The notes below the pieces were generated by a model that did no database searches, was not told the DNA's origin, and saw nothing but the letters and a program-made list of their open reading frames with translations. From positions 62,001 through 126,000 of the forward strand of contig NZ_JAAIXZ010000011.1 in assembly GCF_010894435.1 (NCBI RefSeq): 64,000 nucleotides of DNA, written 5' to 3'. Shown here one piece after another: positions 17,486 to 25,599 of this stretch. This stretch comes from Pyxidicoccus trucidator (GTDB taxonomy: Bacteria; Myxococcota; Myxococcia; Myxococcales; Myxococcaceae). Position 1 is the stretch's first letter. Every line of letters starts with the position of its first letter. Made by a program: the position numbers and the translations under genes.

Positions 17486-19054
17486 GCGGACTCTTCTCCC
17501 GCCTGGGTGCTCGGCCACGCGGGGCGCACCCCGGACGCGCCCGCGGTGGACTCGCCGTGGGTGCGGCTGACGTACCGGCAGCTCGCGGACCGGATGCTGG
17601 CGCTGGCCGGACACCTGCGCGCGGCGGGCGTCGGCCCGGGAGACAAGGTGCTCATCGCCCTGCCCCTCGGCTCGGCGGCGGTGGTGGCGGGGCTCGCGGT
17701 GCAGGCGCTGGGCGCGTGCGCGGTGGAGCTGGACCGCGAGTCCGGCGCGGCGTCACTGGACGCCATCCTCACGCAGACGGGCGCGCGGCACGCCTTCCTC
17801 TTCGGACAGGACGCGCGCAAGTGGGCCGGCAAGTCCGGCCTGAGCCATTTCTACGTGGTGCACTCCTCGCGGCCACCGGAGCGCATGCTCCAGGTGCTCG
17901 CGCCGGCCGGCTGCGCCTGGGTGCAGGAGGACGGCGCGCTGGACGCGGAGGCGAAGGCCGCTCCGCTTGAGGCACTGCCCTCCACGCCGGCCGACACGCA
18001 CGCGGCCATCGTCTACACGTCCGGCAGCACGGGCACGCCCCGGGGTGTCATCCAGACGTTCGGCAACATCGCCGCCAACACGCGCTCCATCGTCGAGTAC
18101 CTGGGCCTGACTCCGGGAGACAGGGCACACCTCATCCTCCCGCTGCACTACTGCTACGGGAAGAGCGTGCTCCAGACGCACCTGCTCGTGGGCGGCTCGG
18201 TGTTCCTGGACCCGCGCTTCATGTACCCGCAGGTGGTGCTGGAGGCCATGGCGGCCGAGGGCAGCACGGGCTTCGCCGGAGTCCCGCTCACCTTCGAGCT
18301 GCTGAAGCGACAGGCCAGCCCCGAGTCCCTGTCCACGCTCAAGCTGCGCTACGTCACGCAGGCGGGCGGAGGCATGGCGCCGGACACGATTCAGTGGACG
18401 CGCGACGCGTTCCGCCCGGCGGAGCTGTTCGTCATGTACGGCCAGACAGAGGCCACCGCGCGACTGAGCTACCTGCCGCCGAGGCTGGCGCGGGAGAAGG
18501 CAGGCTCCATCGGAATGGGCATTCCGGGCGTGGAGCTGCGCGTGGTGGCGGAGGACGGCACGCCGCTGCCGGTGGGCGAGACGGGCCACCTGGTGGCGAA
18601 GGGCGCCAACGTCACGCCAGGCTACCTGGGCGCGCCCGAGGAGACGGCCACCGTGCTGCGGGACGGCTGGCTGTGGACGGGCGACCTGGCCTGGTGCGAC
18701 GCGGACGGCTGCTTCTTCCTGGTGGGGCGCGCGAAGGAAATCCTCAAGGTGAACGGCCACCGGGTGAGCCCGGCGGAAATCGAGCACCAGCTCGCGCGCC
18801 ACCCGGCGGTGAAGGAGGTGGCGGTGGTGGGAGTGCCGGACGCGCTGGGCGGCGAGGCGGCCTGCGCGGTGGTGGTGACGCACGAGGGCGCCGAGGTGAA
18901 GGAGGACGACTTGCGGCGCTTCTGTCGCGAGTCGCTGCCGGTGCACAAGGTGCCGAAGCACGTGGTGTTCTCGGAAGCGCTCCCGCGCGGACCCGCCGGC
19001 AAGGTGCTCAAGGCGGAGCTGCGCACACGGTATTCGTCAGTCGGTTCTTCGTAA
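17477..19054 (+). CDS. AMP-forming acyl/aryl ligase (ANL superfamily)
   Basis: A 525-residue adenylating enzyme. Core motifs are IVYTSGSTGTPRGV (phosphate loop), MYGQTEATARLSY, GWLWTGDLAWCDADG and, near the C terminus, GRAKEILKVNGHRVSPAEIE with the final catalytic Lys in GPAGKVLKAELR. It should activate a carboxylic acid as acyl-AMP and load it onto CoA or the operon's carrier protein. The start is set by GGGAGG 6 bases upstream. It sits between the asparagine synthase and NadE-like genes in one transcription unit. The acid substrate cannot be told from sequence by eye. Confidence 0.92.
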   Translation: MSAADSSPAWVLGHAGRTPDAPAVDSPWVRLTYRQLADRMLALAGHLRAAGVGPGDKVLIALPLGSAAVVAGLAVQALGACAVELDRESGAASLDAILTQTGARHAFLFGQDARKWAGKSGLSHFYVVHSSRPPERMLQVLAPAGCAWVQEDGALDAEAKAAPLEALPSTPADTHAAIVYTSGSTGTPRGVIQTFGNIAANTRSIVEYLGLTPGDRAHLILPLHYCYGKSVLQTHLLVGGSVFLDPRFMYPQVVLEAMAAEGSTGFAGVPLTFELLKRQASPESLSTLKLRYVTQAGGGMAPDTIQWTRDAFRPAELFVMYGQTEATARLSYLPPRLAREKAGSIGMGIPGVELRVVAEDGTPLPVGETGHLVAKGANVTPGYLGAPEETATVLRDGWLWTGDLAWCDADGCFFLVGRAKEILKVNGHRVSPAEIEHQLARHPAVKEVAVVGVPDALGGEAACAVVVTHEGAEVKEDDLRRFCRESLPVHKVPKHVVFSEALPRGPAGKVLKAELRTRYSSVGSS

Positions 19055-19077
19055 GGAATTCGAGAGGGGTGGACACG

Positions 19078-20073
19078 ATGAAGTTCTCCAAGCAGGTGCT
19101 GGAACTGGACTGGGAGGCCAAGGCGGCCGAGCTGTCCGAGGGGCTCCGCGAGGCGGTGCTGAAGAAGCTGAAGAAGCGCGGGCTGGTGGTGGCCATCTCC
19201 GGTGGCATCGACTCGGCGTGCGTGGCGGCGCTGGCGGTGCGGGCGCTGGGGCCGGAGCGCGTGTTCGGCATCCTCCTGCCGGAGAAGGACTCCAGCGGGT
19301 GGAGCTCGCAGCTGGGCCGCAAGCTGTCCGAGAAGCTGGGCATCAAGTACCAGCTCCACGACATCGCTCCGATTCTGGAGGCGGCGGGCTGCTACCGGCA
19401 GCGGGACGAGGCGGTGCGCTCGGTGTTCCCGGAGTTCACCCCGGACATGAAGTGGAAGATCGTCATGCACGGTGACCGACTGAACACGGACACCATGAAC
19501 TTCTTCAACGTGGTGGTGCAGGTGAACGGCGAGGAGCGCCGCTTCCGCCTCTCGCCGCAGGCGTACACGCAGATTGTCGCCGCGACGAACTTCAAGCAGC
19601 GCACCCGGAAGATGATGGACTACTTCCACGCGGACCGGCTGAACTTCGCGGTGGCCGGCACGCCCAACCGCCTGGAGTACGACCAGGGCTTCTTCGTGAA
19701 GCTCGGTGACGGCGCGGCGGACGTGAAGCCGATTGCGGGCCTCTACAAGACGCAGGTCTACAAGCTGGCGAAGCACCTGGGCGTCATCGACGAAATCACC
19801 AGCGGCGAGCCCACCACGGACACGTTCAGCCTTCCGCAGTCGCAGGAGGACTTCTACTTCTCCGTGCACTACTCGCAGCTGGACCTGCTGATGTGGGCGA
19901 AGAACCACGCAGTGTCCACGGACGAGGCCGCGCAGGTGATGGGCCTGACGCCCACGCAGGTGCAGCGCGTCTACGACGACATCGACCAGAAGCGCCGCTC
20001 CACCGCGTACCTCCACTCCGCCCCGCTCCTGCTGGAGAAGGTGCCGGAGCTGGACGCGTTCAAGCTGGGCTGA
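19078..20073 (+). CDS. NadE-family (NAD+ synthase-like) amidating enzyme
   Basis: A 331-residue member of the NadE family, which adenylates a carboxylate and amidates it with ammonia. The PP-loop is VVAISGGIDSACVAAL, and the later signature GTPNRLEYDQGFFVKLGDGA followed by PIAGLYKTQVYKLAKHLG matches NH3-dependent NAD synthetase. Compared with the ~275-residue housekeeping form there is extra sequence at residues ~110-165. No glutaminase domain is present, so it could take ammonia from the asparagine synthase partner. GAGAGGGG precedes the ATG. It could be a true NAD synthase, but the operon suggests a specialised amide-forming step. Confidence 0.85.
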   Translation: MKFSKQVLELDWEAKAAELSEGLREAVLKKLKKRGLVVAISGGIDSACVAALAVRALGPERVFGILLPEKDSSGWSSQLGRKLSEKLGIKYQLHDIAPILEAAGCYRQRDEAVRSVFPEFTPDMKWKIVMHGDRLNTDTMNFFNVVVQVNGEERRFRLSPQAYTQIVAATNFKQRTRKMMDYFHADRLNFAVAGTPNRLEYDQGFFVKLGDGAADVKPIAGLYKTQVYKLAKHLGVIDEITSGEPTTDTFSLPQSQEDFYFSVHYSQLDLLMWAKNHAVSTDEAAQVMGLTPTQVQRVYDDIDQKRRSTAYLHSAPLLLEKVPELDAFKLG

Positions 20074-20099
20074 GCAGGCCCCCTGTTGCCCGAACCGAG

Positions 20100-20136
20100 G
20101 GCTCCGCCGCCCGTTCCCCGGCGGGTGGGTGGAGCC
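20100..20136 (+). terminator. Hairpin after the biosynthetic operon
   Basis: GGCTCC (20100-20105) pairs with GGAGCC (20131-20136), with further partial GC pairing inside. It lies 27 bases after the NadE-like stop and before the next gene. No T-run, so a GC-type terminator is only suggested. Confidence 0.35.
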
Positions 20137-20189
20137 GGACCGACGGACGGGGTATGGAATACGGGCTCCCGTCCCACGTCGGAGAAGAC

Positions 20190-20993
20190 ATGAACAGGTT
20201 CCTCGGCATCGCCTCCCTCCTCCTGGCCTCCGCTGCGCTCGGTGTCGCCCTCTGGGGCGGAGGTGAGTCCGTATCCCCCACCCCCGCCCCGCAGGACGAA
20301 TCGGCCGCCGTCGCGCCCGAGGACCTGGAGTATCTGGAGCGGCGAATCCAGGCGATGGAGGACACCACGCTGGGCCTGTCCCGCCGGCTGATGGCGCTGG
20401 AGAAGCGGCCGGCGGTGTCCGCGGATGGAGGCCCGGTGGCCGCCCCCACGGCGCTCACCGCGGAGCTGGAGCAGCTTCGCGCGGAGGTGCGCGGAATGGT
20501 CGCCGGTGAGGCGCTCCACTCCGAGGGCGGGCGCGCCTACCTGAAGGACGCGGTGCGCTCGGTGCAGGACGAGATGCGCACGGAGCAGCGCGAGGCCCGC
20601 CAGCAGGAGTGGGTGCAGGCCCAGGCGCAGGGCCAGACCCAGCGCGCGGAGCGGCTGCGCCAGTTCGTCAGCGACGCGAAGCTCAACTACAACCAGGAGC
20701 AGACGCTGACCCGCCGCATGCAGTCGGAGGAGGCGAAGCGCCAGGCCCTCATCGAGGAGGTCCGCGCCGGCACGAAGAACCCCCGCGACATGCGGCAGGA
20801 GCTGCGCGCCGAGCGCCAGACGACGGACCAGGAGATGGCCGCGCTCCTCGACGAGGCCCAGCAGGCGAAGTACCGGGAGCTGCGTCGCGAAGAGGGCCGG
20901 GGAGGCGGAGGCGGAGGCGGAGGCGGAGGAGGAGGCGGCGGCGACCGCCCTCGCGGGGGGCGCGGTGAGCGCACCAACGGCGCGCAGCCGTAG
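20190..20993 (+). CDS. Envelope coiled-coil protein with poly-Gly tail
   Basis: A 267-residue protein with an N-terminal hydrophobic segment (FLGIASLLLASAALGVALWG) that is a signal or anchor. It continues as a Pro-rich linker, a short coiled coil (residues ~45-75) and a long Glu/Arg/Gln-rich helical region (~95-235), in a pattern reminiscent of periplasmic LTXXQ/CpxP-like or metal-resistance proteins. It ends in a run of about thirteen consecutive glycines and an Arg-rich tail. GGAGAAG precedes the ATG. No catalytic motif is seen. Function unknown. Confidence 0.7.
   Translation: MNRFLGIASLLLASAALGVALWGGGESVSPTPAPQDESAAVAPEDLEYLERRIQAMEDTTLGLSRRLMALEKRPAVSADGGPVAAPTALTAELEQLRAEVRGMVAGEALHSEGGRAYLKDAVRSVQDEMRTEQREARQQEWVQAQAQGQTQRAERLRQFVSDAKLNYNQEQTLTRRMQSEEAKRQALIEEVRAGTKNPRDMRQELRAERQTTDQEMAALLDEAQQAKYRELRREEGRGGGGGGGGGGGGGGDRPRGGRGERTNGAQP
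20903..20943 (+). repeat. GGCGGA/GGA microsatellite encoding poly-Gly
   Basis: A run of GGAGGCGGAGGCGGA-type units inside the preceding coding region, encoding the glycine run. Such simple repeats change length by slippage, in-frame or out of frame, near the protein's C terminus. Confidence 0.85.
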
Positions 20994-21002
20994 TCGCCCC
21001 GC

Positions 21003-21752
21003 TCAGCCACACGGGGGCCGCGCGTTGTGGGAGATGACCAGCACCTCCTCCGACCTCGGCTCCTCGCGCGCCCAGGCCAGCAGCGCGCCCAGCCCGTCTG
21101 CGCCCCGCGTCCGGGCCACCTCCAGCGAGACGTCCTCGCGGTACGGATAGAAGAGGTCCTTCTCCCCCAGGCTCTGCTCCGCCCAGCACCGCCAGCCGGG
21201 CATGGAGCGGCCCGGCGCGGGCTGCAGGCCCACCACCTCGTAGCCCTCCGACGCGAAGGTCCGGTGCAGCCCCACCACCGTGGCGCCCGTGCCGAAGCCG
21301 CACACCACGGTCCTCACGGCGGGAAAGGCGTCGCGCACCACCTCCCGGAGCTTCACGGCCCAGGACGCCACGCACTCCACCAGCGCCCCGTTGGCGAGCT
21401 GCCTCGGCCAGCACCACCCCCGGCGCTCATAGCCCTGCGCCAGCTCCCACGCCTCGGAGAGCCCGCGCACGGTGCGCACCTCGCCGCCGAACCCGTTCGT
21501 CCGCAGGTACGCCGTCCCCTGCGCGTCCGTCAGCGCCACCACCGGCAGGCCCCGCTCCCGCCCCAGCGCGTCCAGCGCCAGCGCGGTGGCGGCCCCGGAG
21601 AGCTCCACCAGCCCCGTGGCCCCCTCCGGCAGCGAGGACTCCAGGTACCGCGAGAAGGTGAGGTACTTGAGGCTCCCCGCGGGGAGCGAGCCCCCCCATA
21701 GCACCACGGGGCCACCGGGCCAGGGACGCGACAGCGGGAACACGACGCGCAT
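21003..21752 (-). CDS. PLP-dependent enzyme, cysteine desulfhydrase/ACC deaminase-like
   Basis: A 249-residue fold-type II PLP enzyme, shorter than the usual ~330 residues. The probable PLP lysine lies in AGSLKYLTFSRYL, the SSGNAA-like substrate loop reads VELSGAATALALDA, and the phosphate-binding loop is VVCGFGTGATVVGLH. The ATG at 21752 has GGAGG 6 bases upstream. It is divergent from a histidine kinase gene across 186 bases. D-cysteine desulfhydrase, ACC deaminase or cysteine synthase-like activities are all possible; the short length suggests a divergent member. Confidence 0.75.
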   Translation of the reverse strand: MRVVFPLSRPWPGGPVVLWGGSLPAGSLKYLTFSRYLESSLPEGATGLVELSGAATALALDALGRERGLPVVALTDAQGTAYLRTNGFGGEVRTVRGLSEAWELAQGYERRGWCWPRQLANGALVECVASWAVKLREVVRDAFPAVRTVVCGFGTGATVVGLHRTFASEGYEVVGLQPAPGRSMPGWRCWAEQSLGEKDLFYPYREDVSLEVARTRGADGLGALLAWAREEPRSEEVLVISHNARPPCG

Positions 21753-21938
21753 GCGGGACCTCCAGGCCCCAGCGTTCCCCACTCACGTCGCACCGCGCCA
21801 ACCCCGCGCCCCCCGCGCTGTCGGCCCGTGGACCGGAAGGCCGCCCGTCCGCCCTCCGAGGACACTTGTCTCCGTCCCAGGGCCCACGCGAAGGGCCTGT
21901 GGGGCCGTGGGCTGTGCAATAGTTGGCGGCGGATTCCC

Positions 21939-23921
21939 ATGCTCCGCCGGCTCCTCCCCACGCTCGTGGCCCTGGGTTGTGGCCTCCTGGCCCTTGGCTG
22001 GGGGCTGTTCAGCCTCCAGCGCATCTTCCTCCAGGAGCGCGAGGACGCCCGCGCCCAGGTGCACTCGCGCCGCGAGGCCCTGCAGCACTTCGCCACCCAG
22101 ACCTTGCGGCTGAGCCTGCCCCTGCACTTCGAGGCGCGGCTCCCCGCCCTGCACGACGCCGCGGGAGACCCGCTCGTCTCGGCGGAGGGCTTCTATCTCC
22201 GCTTCCGCGGCAAGCAGCTGCTGCCGCGCCCCACCCGCCCCCGCCCCGGCACGCAGGCGCCCGTCCGCGACGCGTACTACGCCCTCGAGGCCCACCTGCG
22301 GGAGGGCGCCTCCTCGGTCCGCCTGGAGCAGCGCCTCGTCCTCCCCCCCGTGGATGACAAGGACGAGGACGGGTGGAAGCAGCCCCTCATCGTCCCCCCC
22401 TTGAATGACAAGGGCGAGGACGTCTGGGAGCGGCCCCTCGCGGCCCCCCTCGTGGACCGCTCGACGGCGAGCCGATGGGAGCAGCGCCTGGAGCTGCTGC
22501 ACGCCGCGGATGCGGCGCTCTCGACACCGGGAGCCCGGGGCGCCAGCAGGCGGGTGGAGGCCATGCTGCGCTTCCACGCCGACAACCCCCTGCCCGCGCC
22601 GCAGGAGCTGCTCTTCCTGTTGCTGGCCGCGGAGCAGCTGCAGCGTGGGCCGGACACGGAGCCGCTCGTCCGGGCGCTGCTGCGCGAGGGCTTGCCGGAG
22701 GACTTCGGCGGCTTCGCCCGCGCGTCGGGACTCCAGCGGGACTTGCTGCGCGCGCGCCCACGGCTCACCCAGGTGGACTTCGACTTCCTCCACACCCGCG
22801 TCCTCCAGCTCAGCGCCAGCCTGGGCGAGCCCTTCCGTGACTTCGTGGAGCGCGCCACCGAGGTGGGCGCTGGCGGGCTGGTGATACCGGACGACCTCAG
22901 TGAGCCCGTCCTGATGCGCGAGCAGTGGTACGTGACCTCCCGGAAGGAGGCGGTCTACGGAATCGCGGTGAACATGGACGACCTGCTGCGCCCCATCGCC
23001 GAGGACCTGCGCGCGCGCCAGCTCCTCGACGCGGACGGCGTGCTCCGGCTGAAGCCCGGCAGCGGAGTGCAGCAGGTGCGCACGGTGCAGGTCCTCGCGG
23101 ACATGCCCCAGTGGGCGCGGGCGGAGGCGGACATCGAGGCGCGCTATGGCCTGAAGACGGCGCTGGTGGCCGTGTGCGGCGCGCTGGCGCTGGCCATCTT
23201 CGCGCTGTCGGTGGTGTCGCAGCAGCGCAAGTACCGCTTCCTGGAGCTGAAGAGCGACTTCGTGGCCACCGTGTCGCACGAGCTGCGCACGCCGCTGGCC
23301 TCCATCCGACTGCTGGGCGAGACGCTGGAGCGCAAGCTGTCGCAGGCCCCCGAGGTGCGGGACTACCCGACGCGCATCGTCCAGGCGGCGGACGGGCTCC
23401 ACTTCCTCGTGGAGAACATCCTGTCCTTCAACCGCATCGACAAGGGCCGCTGGAAGCTGCGGACCTCGCTGGTGCGGCTGGAGGAGCTGGTCAACCCGCT
23501 GCGCGACGACCTGGCCAGCGCCACCAGCGTCCCGCTCAAGCTGACCACCGACGTGGGCGACGCGGAGCTGGAGGCGGACCCGTCCCTGCTGCGGCTGCTC
23601 TTCTCCAACCTGGGCCGCAACGCGTGCGCCTACAACCGGCGCAGCCCGGTGGTCATCTCCGTCACCGCCCAGCAGATTCCCGGCCTCTACTGCACCGTGC
23701 TCTTCAGCGACAACGGCGTGGGCATCCCCGCGTCCGAGTGGGAGAACGTCTTCCAGGAGTTCTACCGGCTGGCCCCCGCGGGGCTGGAGGCCCATGGCAG
23801 TGGCCTGGGACTGGCGCTCTGCCGGAAGATCATGAAGCTGCACGGTGGCGACATCCAGGTGGTGACCTCCGGGCCGGAAGGCACCACGTTCGCCCTGAAC
23901 TTTCACGAGCCCTCTCGATGA
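21939..23921 (+). CDS. Membrane sensor histidine kinase
   Basis: A 660-residue class I sensor kinase. A first membrane helix (LLPTLVALGCGLLALGWGLF, residues ~5-25) and a second near residue 405-425 (ALVAVCGALALAIFAL) bracket a ~380-residue extracytoplasmic domain not assigned to a known sensor fold. Then come HisKA with VSHELRTPLAS (His447) and HATPase with NLGRNACAYN, DNGVGIPASEW and GSGLGLALCRKIM. Its stop overlaps the response regulator start (ATGA), so the two are coupled and surely partners. The signal is unknown. Confidence 0.93.
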   Translation: MLRRLLPTLVALGCGLLALGWGLFSLQRIFLQEREDARAQVHSRREALQHFATQTLRLSLPLHFEARLPALHDAAGDPLVSAEGFYLRFRGKQLLPRPTRPRPGTQAPVRDAYYALEAHLREGASSVRLEQRLVLPPVDDKDEDGWKQPLIVPPLNDKGEDVWERPLAAPLVDRSTASRWEQRLELLHAADAALSTPGARGASRRVEAMLRFHADNPLPAPQELLFLLLAAEQLQRGPDTEPLVRALLREGLPEDFGGFARASGLQRDLLRARPRLTQVDFDFLHTRVLQLSASLGEPFRDFVERATEVGAGGLVIPDDLSEPVLMREQWYVTSRKEAVYGIAVNMDDLLRPIAEDLRARQLLDADGVLRLKPGSGVQQVRTVQVLADMPQWARAEADIEARYGLKTALVAVCGALALAIFALSVVSQQRKYRFLELKSDFVATVSHELRTPLASIRLLGETLERKLSQAPEVRDYPTRIVQAADGLHFLVENILSFNRIDKGRWKLRTSLVRLEELVNPLRDDLASATSVPLKLTTDVGDAELEADPSLLRLLFSNLGRNACAYNRRSPVVISVTAQQIPGLYCTVLFSDNGVGIPASEWENVFQEFYRLAPAGLEAHGSGLGLALCRKIMKLHGGDIQVVTSGPEGTTFALNFHEPSR

Positions 23922-24634
23922 CGACCGCCACGCCGCCCCAGAACACCCGCCCCTCCGTCCTCATCGTCGAGGACGATGCCCACCTGCGCATCGGCCTGCG
24001 AGACAACCTGCAGGACGAAGGCTACGTGGTGTCCGAGGCGCCCTCCGCCCGCGACGCCGAGCCGCTGCTGCGCGAGCGCGAGTTCGACCTGCTCATCCTG
24101 GACGTCATGCTGCCGGGCGAGGACGGCTACAGCTTCTGCCGCCGGCTGCGGACCGAGGGCGTGAAGAGCATGGTGATGATGCTCACCGCGCGCTCGCTGG
24201 AGGACGACATCCTCCGGGGCTTCGAGGCGGGCGCGCAGGACTACCTCACCAAGCCCTACCGGCTGCGGGAGTTGCTGGCCCGGGTGCGCGCGCTGGTGCG
24301 GCGGGCCGGCACGCCGCCGCCCCAGGTGATGACCTTCAGCGGCTACTCCCTGGACCTGGGCCGGCGCGCGGTGGCGCGGCCGGACGGGACGGACGTGGAG
24401 ATGACGCGCACGGAGTTCGACCTGCTCGCCTTCCTGCTGCGCCACAAGGACCGCGCGCTGCCCCGGGGAGAAATCCTGGACGCGGTGTGGGGCCGTGACG
24501 TGGTGGTGGACCCGCGCACGGTGGACAACTTCGTCTCCAGCCTGAAGAAGAAGCTGGGGTGGACGAGCGCCTCCGGGTTCACCATCCACACGATTCGCGG
24601 CGTGGGCTACCGGATGGAGGTCTCCGGGCCATGA
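23918..24634 (+). CDS. OmpR-family response regulator
   Basis: A 238-residue two-domain regulator. The receiver holds the acidic pair VEDD at residues 18-20, the phosphorylation site LLILDVMLPGEDG (Asp62) and the switch Lys in YLTKPYR (Lys112). The C-terminal winged helix includes MTRTEFDLLAFLLRH and VVVDPRTVDNFVSSLKKKLG. It overlaps the histidine kinase gene by four bases. A 7-bp hairpin follows 26 bases after the stop. Targets unknown; the adjacent tonB-like gene is a candidate. Confidence 0.95.
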   Translation: MTTATPPQNTRPSVLIVEDDAHLRIGLRDNLQDEGYVVSEAPSARDAEPLLREREFDLLILDVMLPGEDGYSFCRRLRTEGVKSMVMMLTARSLEDDILRGFEAGAQDYLTKPYRLRELLARVRALVRRAGTPPPQVMTFSGYSLDLGRRAVARPDGTDVEMTRTEFDLLAFLLRHKDRALPRGEILDAVWGRDVVVDPRTVDNFVSSLKKKLGWTSASGFTIHTIRGVGYRMEVSGP

Positions 24635-24660
24635 CTGAACGGTGACGAAGAGATGGCCAA

Positions 24661-24679
24661 GCCACGGCCATTCCGTGGC
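24661..24679 (+). terminator. Hairpin after the kinase/regulator pair
   Basis: GCCACGG and CCGTGGC, a perfect 7-bp stem with a 5-base loop, 26 bases after the response regulator stop. No T-tract follows, so termination is plausible but not certain. Confidence 0.4.
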
Positions 24680-24737
24680 GCCGACTCCGTAGTTTGAATG
24701 GTGCGTGGACGGGGCGCTCCAAAGCCAACCGCCCACG

Positions 24738-24773
24738 CCGGTGTCCGGCCGTAGGGGAGCGGCCGGACACCGG
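24738..24773 (+). promoter_or_regulatory. 14-bp perfect inverted repeat in the tonB-like leader
   Basis: CCGGTGTCCGGCCG and CGGCCGGACACCGG form a perfect 14-bp stem around an 8-base loop. It ends 13 bases before the GGAGGAGG ribosome-binding region of the TonB-like gene. It could be a second terminator for the upstream operon, an attenuator or RNA-stability element of the tonB leader, or a DNA operator. Confidence 0.7.
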
Positions 24774-24803
24774 GAGCATCGTCCTTGGAGGAGGCCTTCC
24801 ACA

Positions 24804-25559
24804 ATGTTCAGGTCAGTCATCGAGCGGCAGAGGGCAGGACGTCTTGGCACGGGGGTGTGGGTGTCCATCGGGGTGCACGTGGCGCTGTTCGCCGCCGTGC
24901 TCGTCATCTCCGCGAGGCCCGCGGAGCTGCCGCCGGAGCCGGAGAAGGAATACGTCCTCAAGCTGAACCCGGGCCCCAACCTGGCGAAGGGCTCTCCGGC
25001 GCCCGCCGCGCCGAAGCAGGCCAACAGCCAGCCGCCCCGGAAGCCGCGCAACAAGGACCGCGCCCCCACCCAGGTCCAGCCGCTGCCGACGGAGCCCCCG
25101 GCACCCGTGGAGCCCACCGCCCCTGACACTGGCAACACCGACGAGACGGCGGAGCCGGGCGAGGGCGTCGCCGGTGGCCACCCGGATGGCGACGAGAACA
25201 GCACGGCCATCGGCGTGCCGCTCATCCCCGGCCTCACGGGAGGCACGGGCCAGGGCGGCACGGGCACCGAGGTGCTCCAGTTCGGCCAGGGCATGACGCC
25301 GCCGGTGCTGATGGGCGGCACCCCCATCGACTACACCCCCGCGGCCCGCGCGGCCCGCGTGGAAGGCACGCTCATCGCCAAGTGCGTCGTCACCGTGGAG
25401 GGCCGCGTGCGGGACTGCCGCCTCATCAAGGGCCTGCCGCACATGGACGAGTCGGTGGTGGACGCCCTGGAGAGCCGGCGCTACCGCCCGGTGACGTACC
25501 AGGGGCGGGCCGTGAGCGTGTCCTACGTCTTCACCGTCCGCCTCTCGTTGCCCCGGTAG
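24804..25559 (+). CDS. TonB-like energy transducer
   Basis: A 251-residue TonB-family protein. A cytoplasmic stub is followed by one membrane anchor (WVSIGVHVALFAAVLVISA, residues ~17-36), a Pro/Lys-rich periplasmic span of ~120 residues, and a C-terminal TonB domain of ~75 residues (AARAARVEGTLIAKCVVTVE through RYRPVTYQGRAVSV). It would couple the inner-membrane proton motive force to an outer-membrane receptor. No exbB/exbD or TonB-dependent receptor lies nearby. GGAGGAGG before the ATG fixes the start. A strong leader hairpin precedes it. Confidence 0.88.
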   Translation: MFRSVIERQRAGRLGTGVWVSIGVHVALFAAVLVISARPAELPPEPEKEYVLKLNPGPNLAKGSPAPAAPKQANSQPPRKPRNKDRAPTQVQPLPTEPPAPVEPTAPDTGNTDETAEPGEGVAGGHPDGDENSTAIGVPLIPGLTGGTGQGGTGTEVLQFGQGMTPPVLMGGTPIDYTPAARAARVEGTLIAKCVVTVEGRVRDCRLIKGLPHMDESVVDALESRRYRPVTYQGRAVSVSYVFTVRLSLPR

Positions 25560-25560
25560 G

Positions 25561-25599
25561 CCTCGTCAGAGGTCGTCGCGCTGGAGACCTCGTCAGAGG
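25561..25599. repeat. Duplicated CCTCGTCAGAGG at a convergent junction
   Basis: The 12-base near-palindrome CCTCGTCAGAGG occurs at 25561-25572 and 25588-25599, the second copy containing the stop of the TPR lipoprotein gene. It looks like a short tandem duplication of the gene's tail and may form small hairpins for termination. Confidence 0.5.

Noticed and set aside
21783..23906. 707-codon open frame antisense to the membrane kinase
   Set aside because: Covers exactly the kinase gene on the other strand, has no recognisable motif and no ribosome-binding site.
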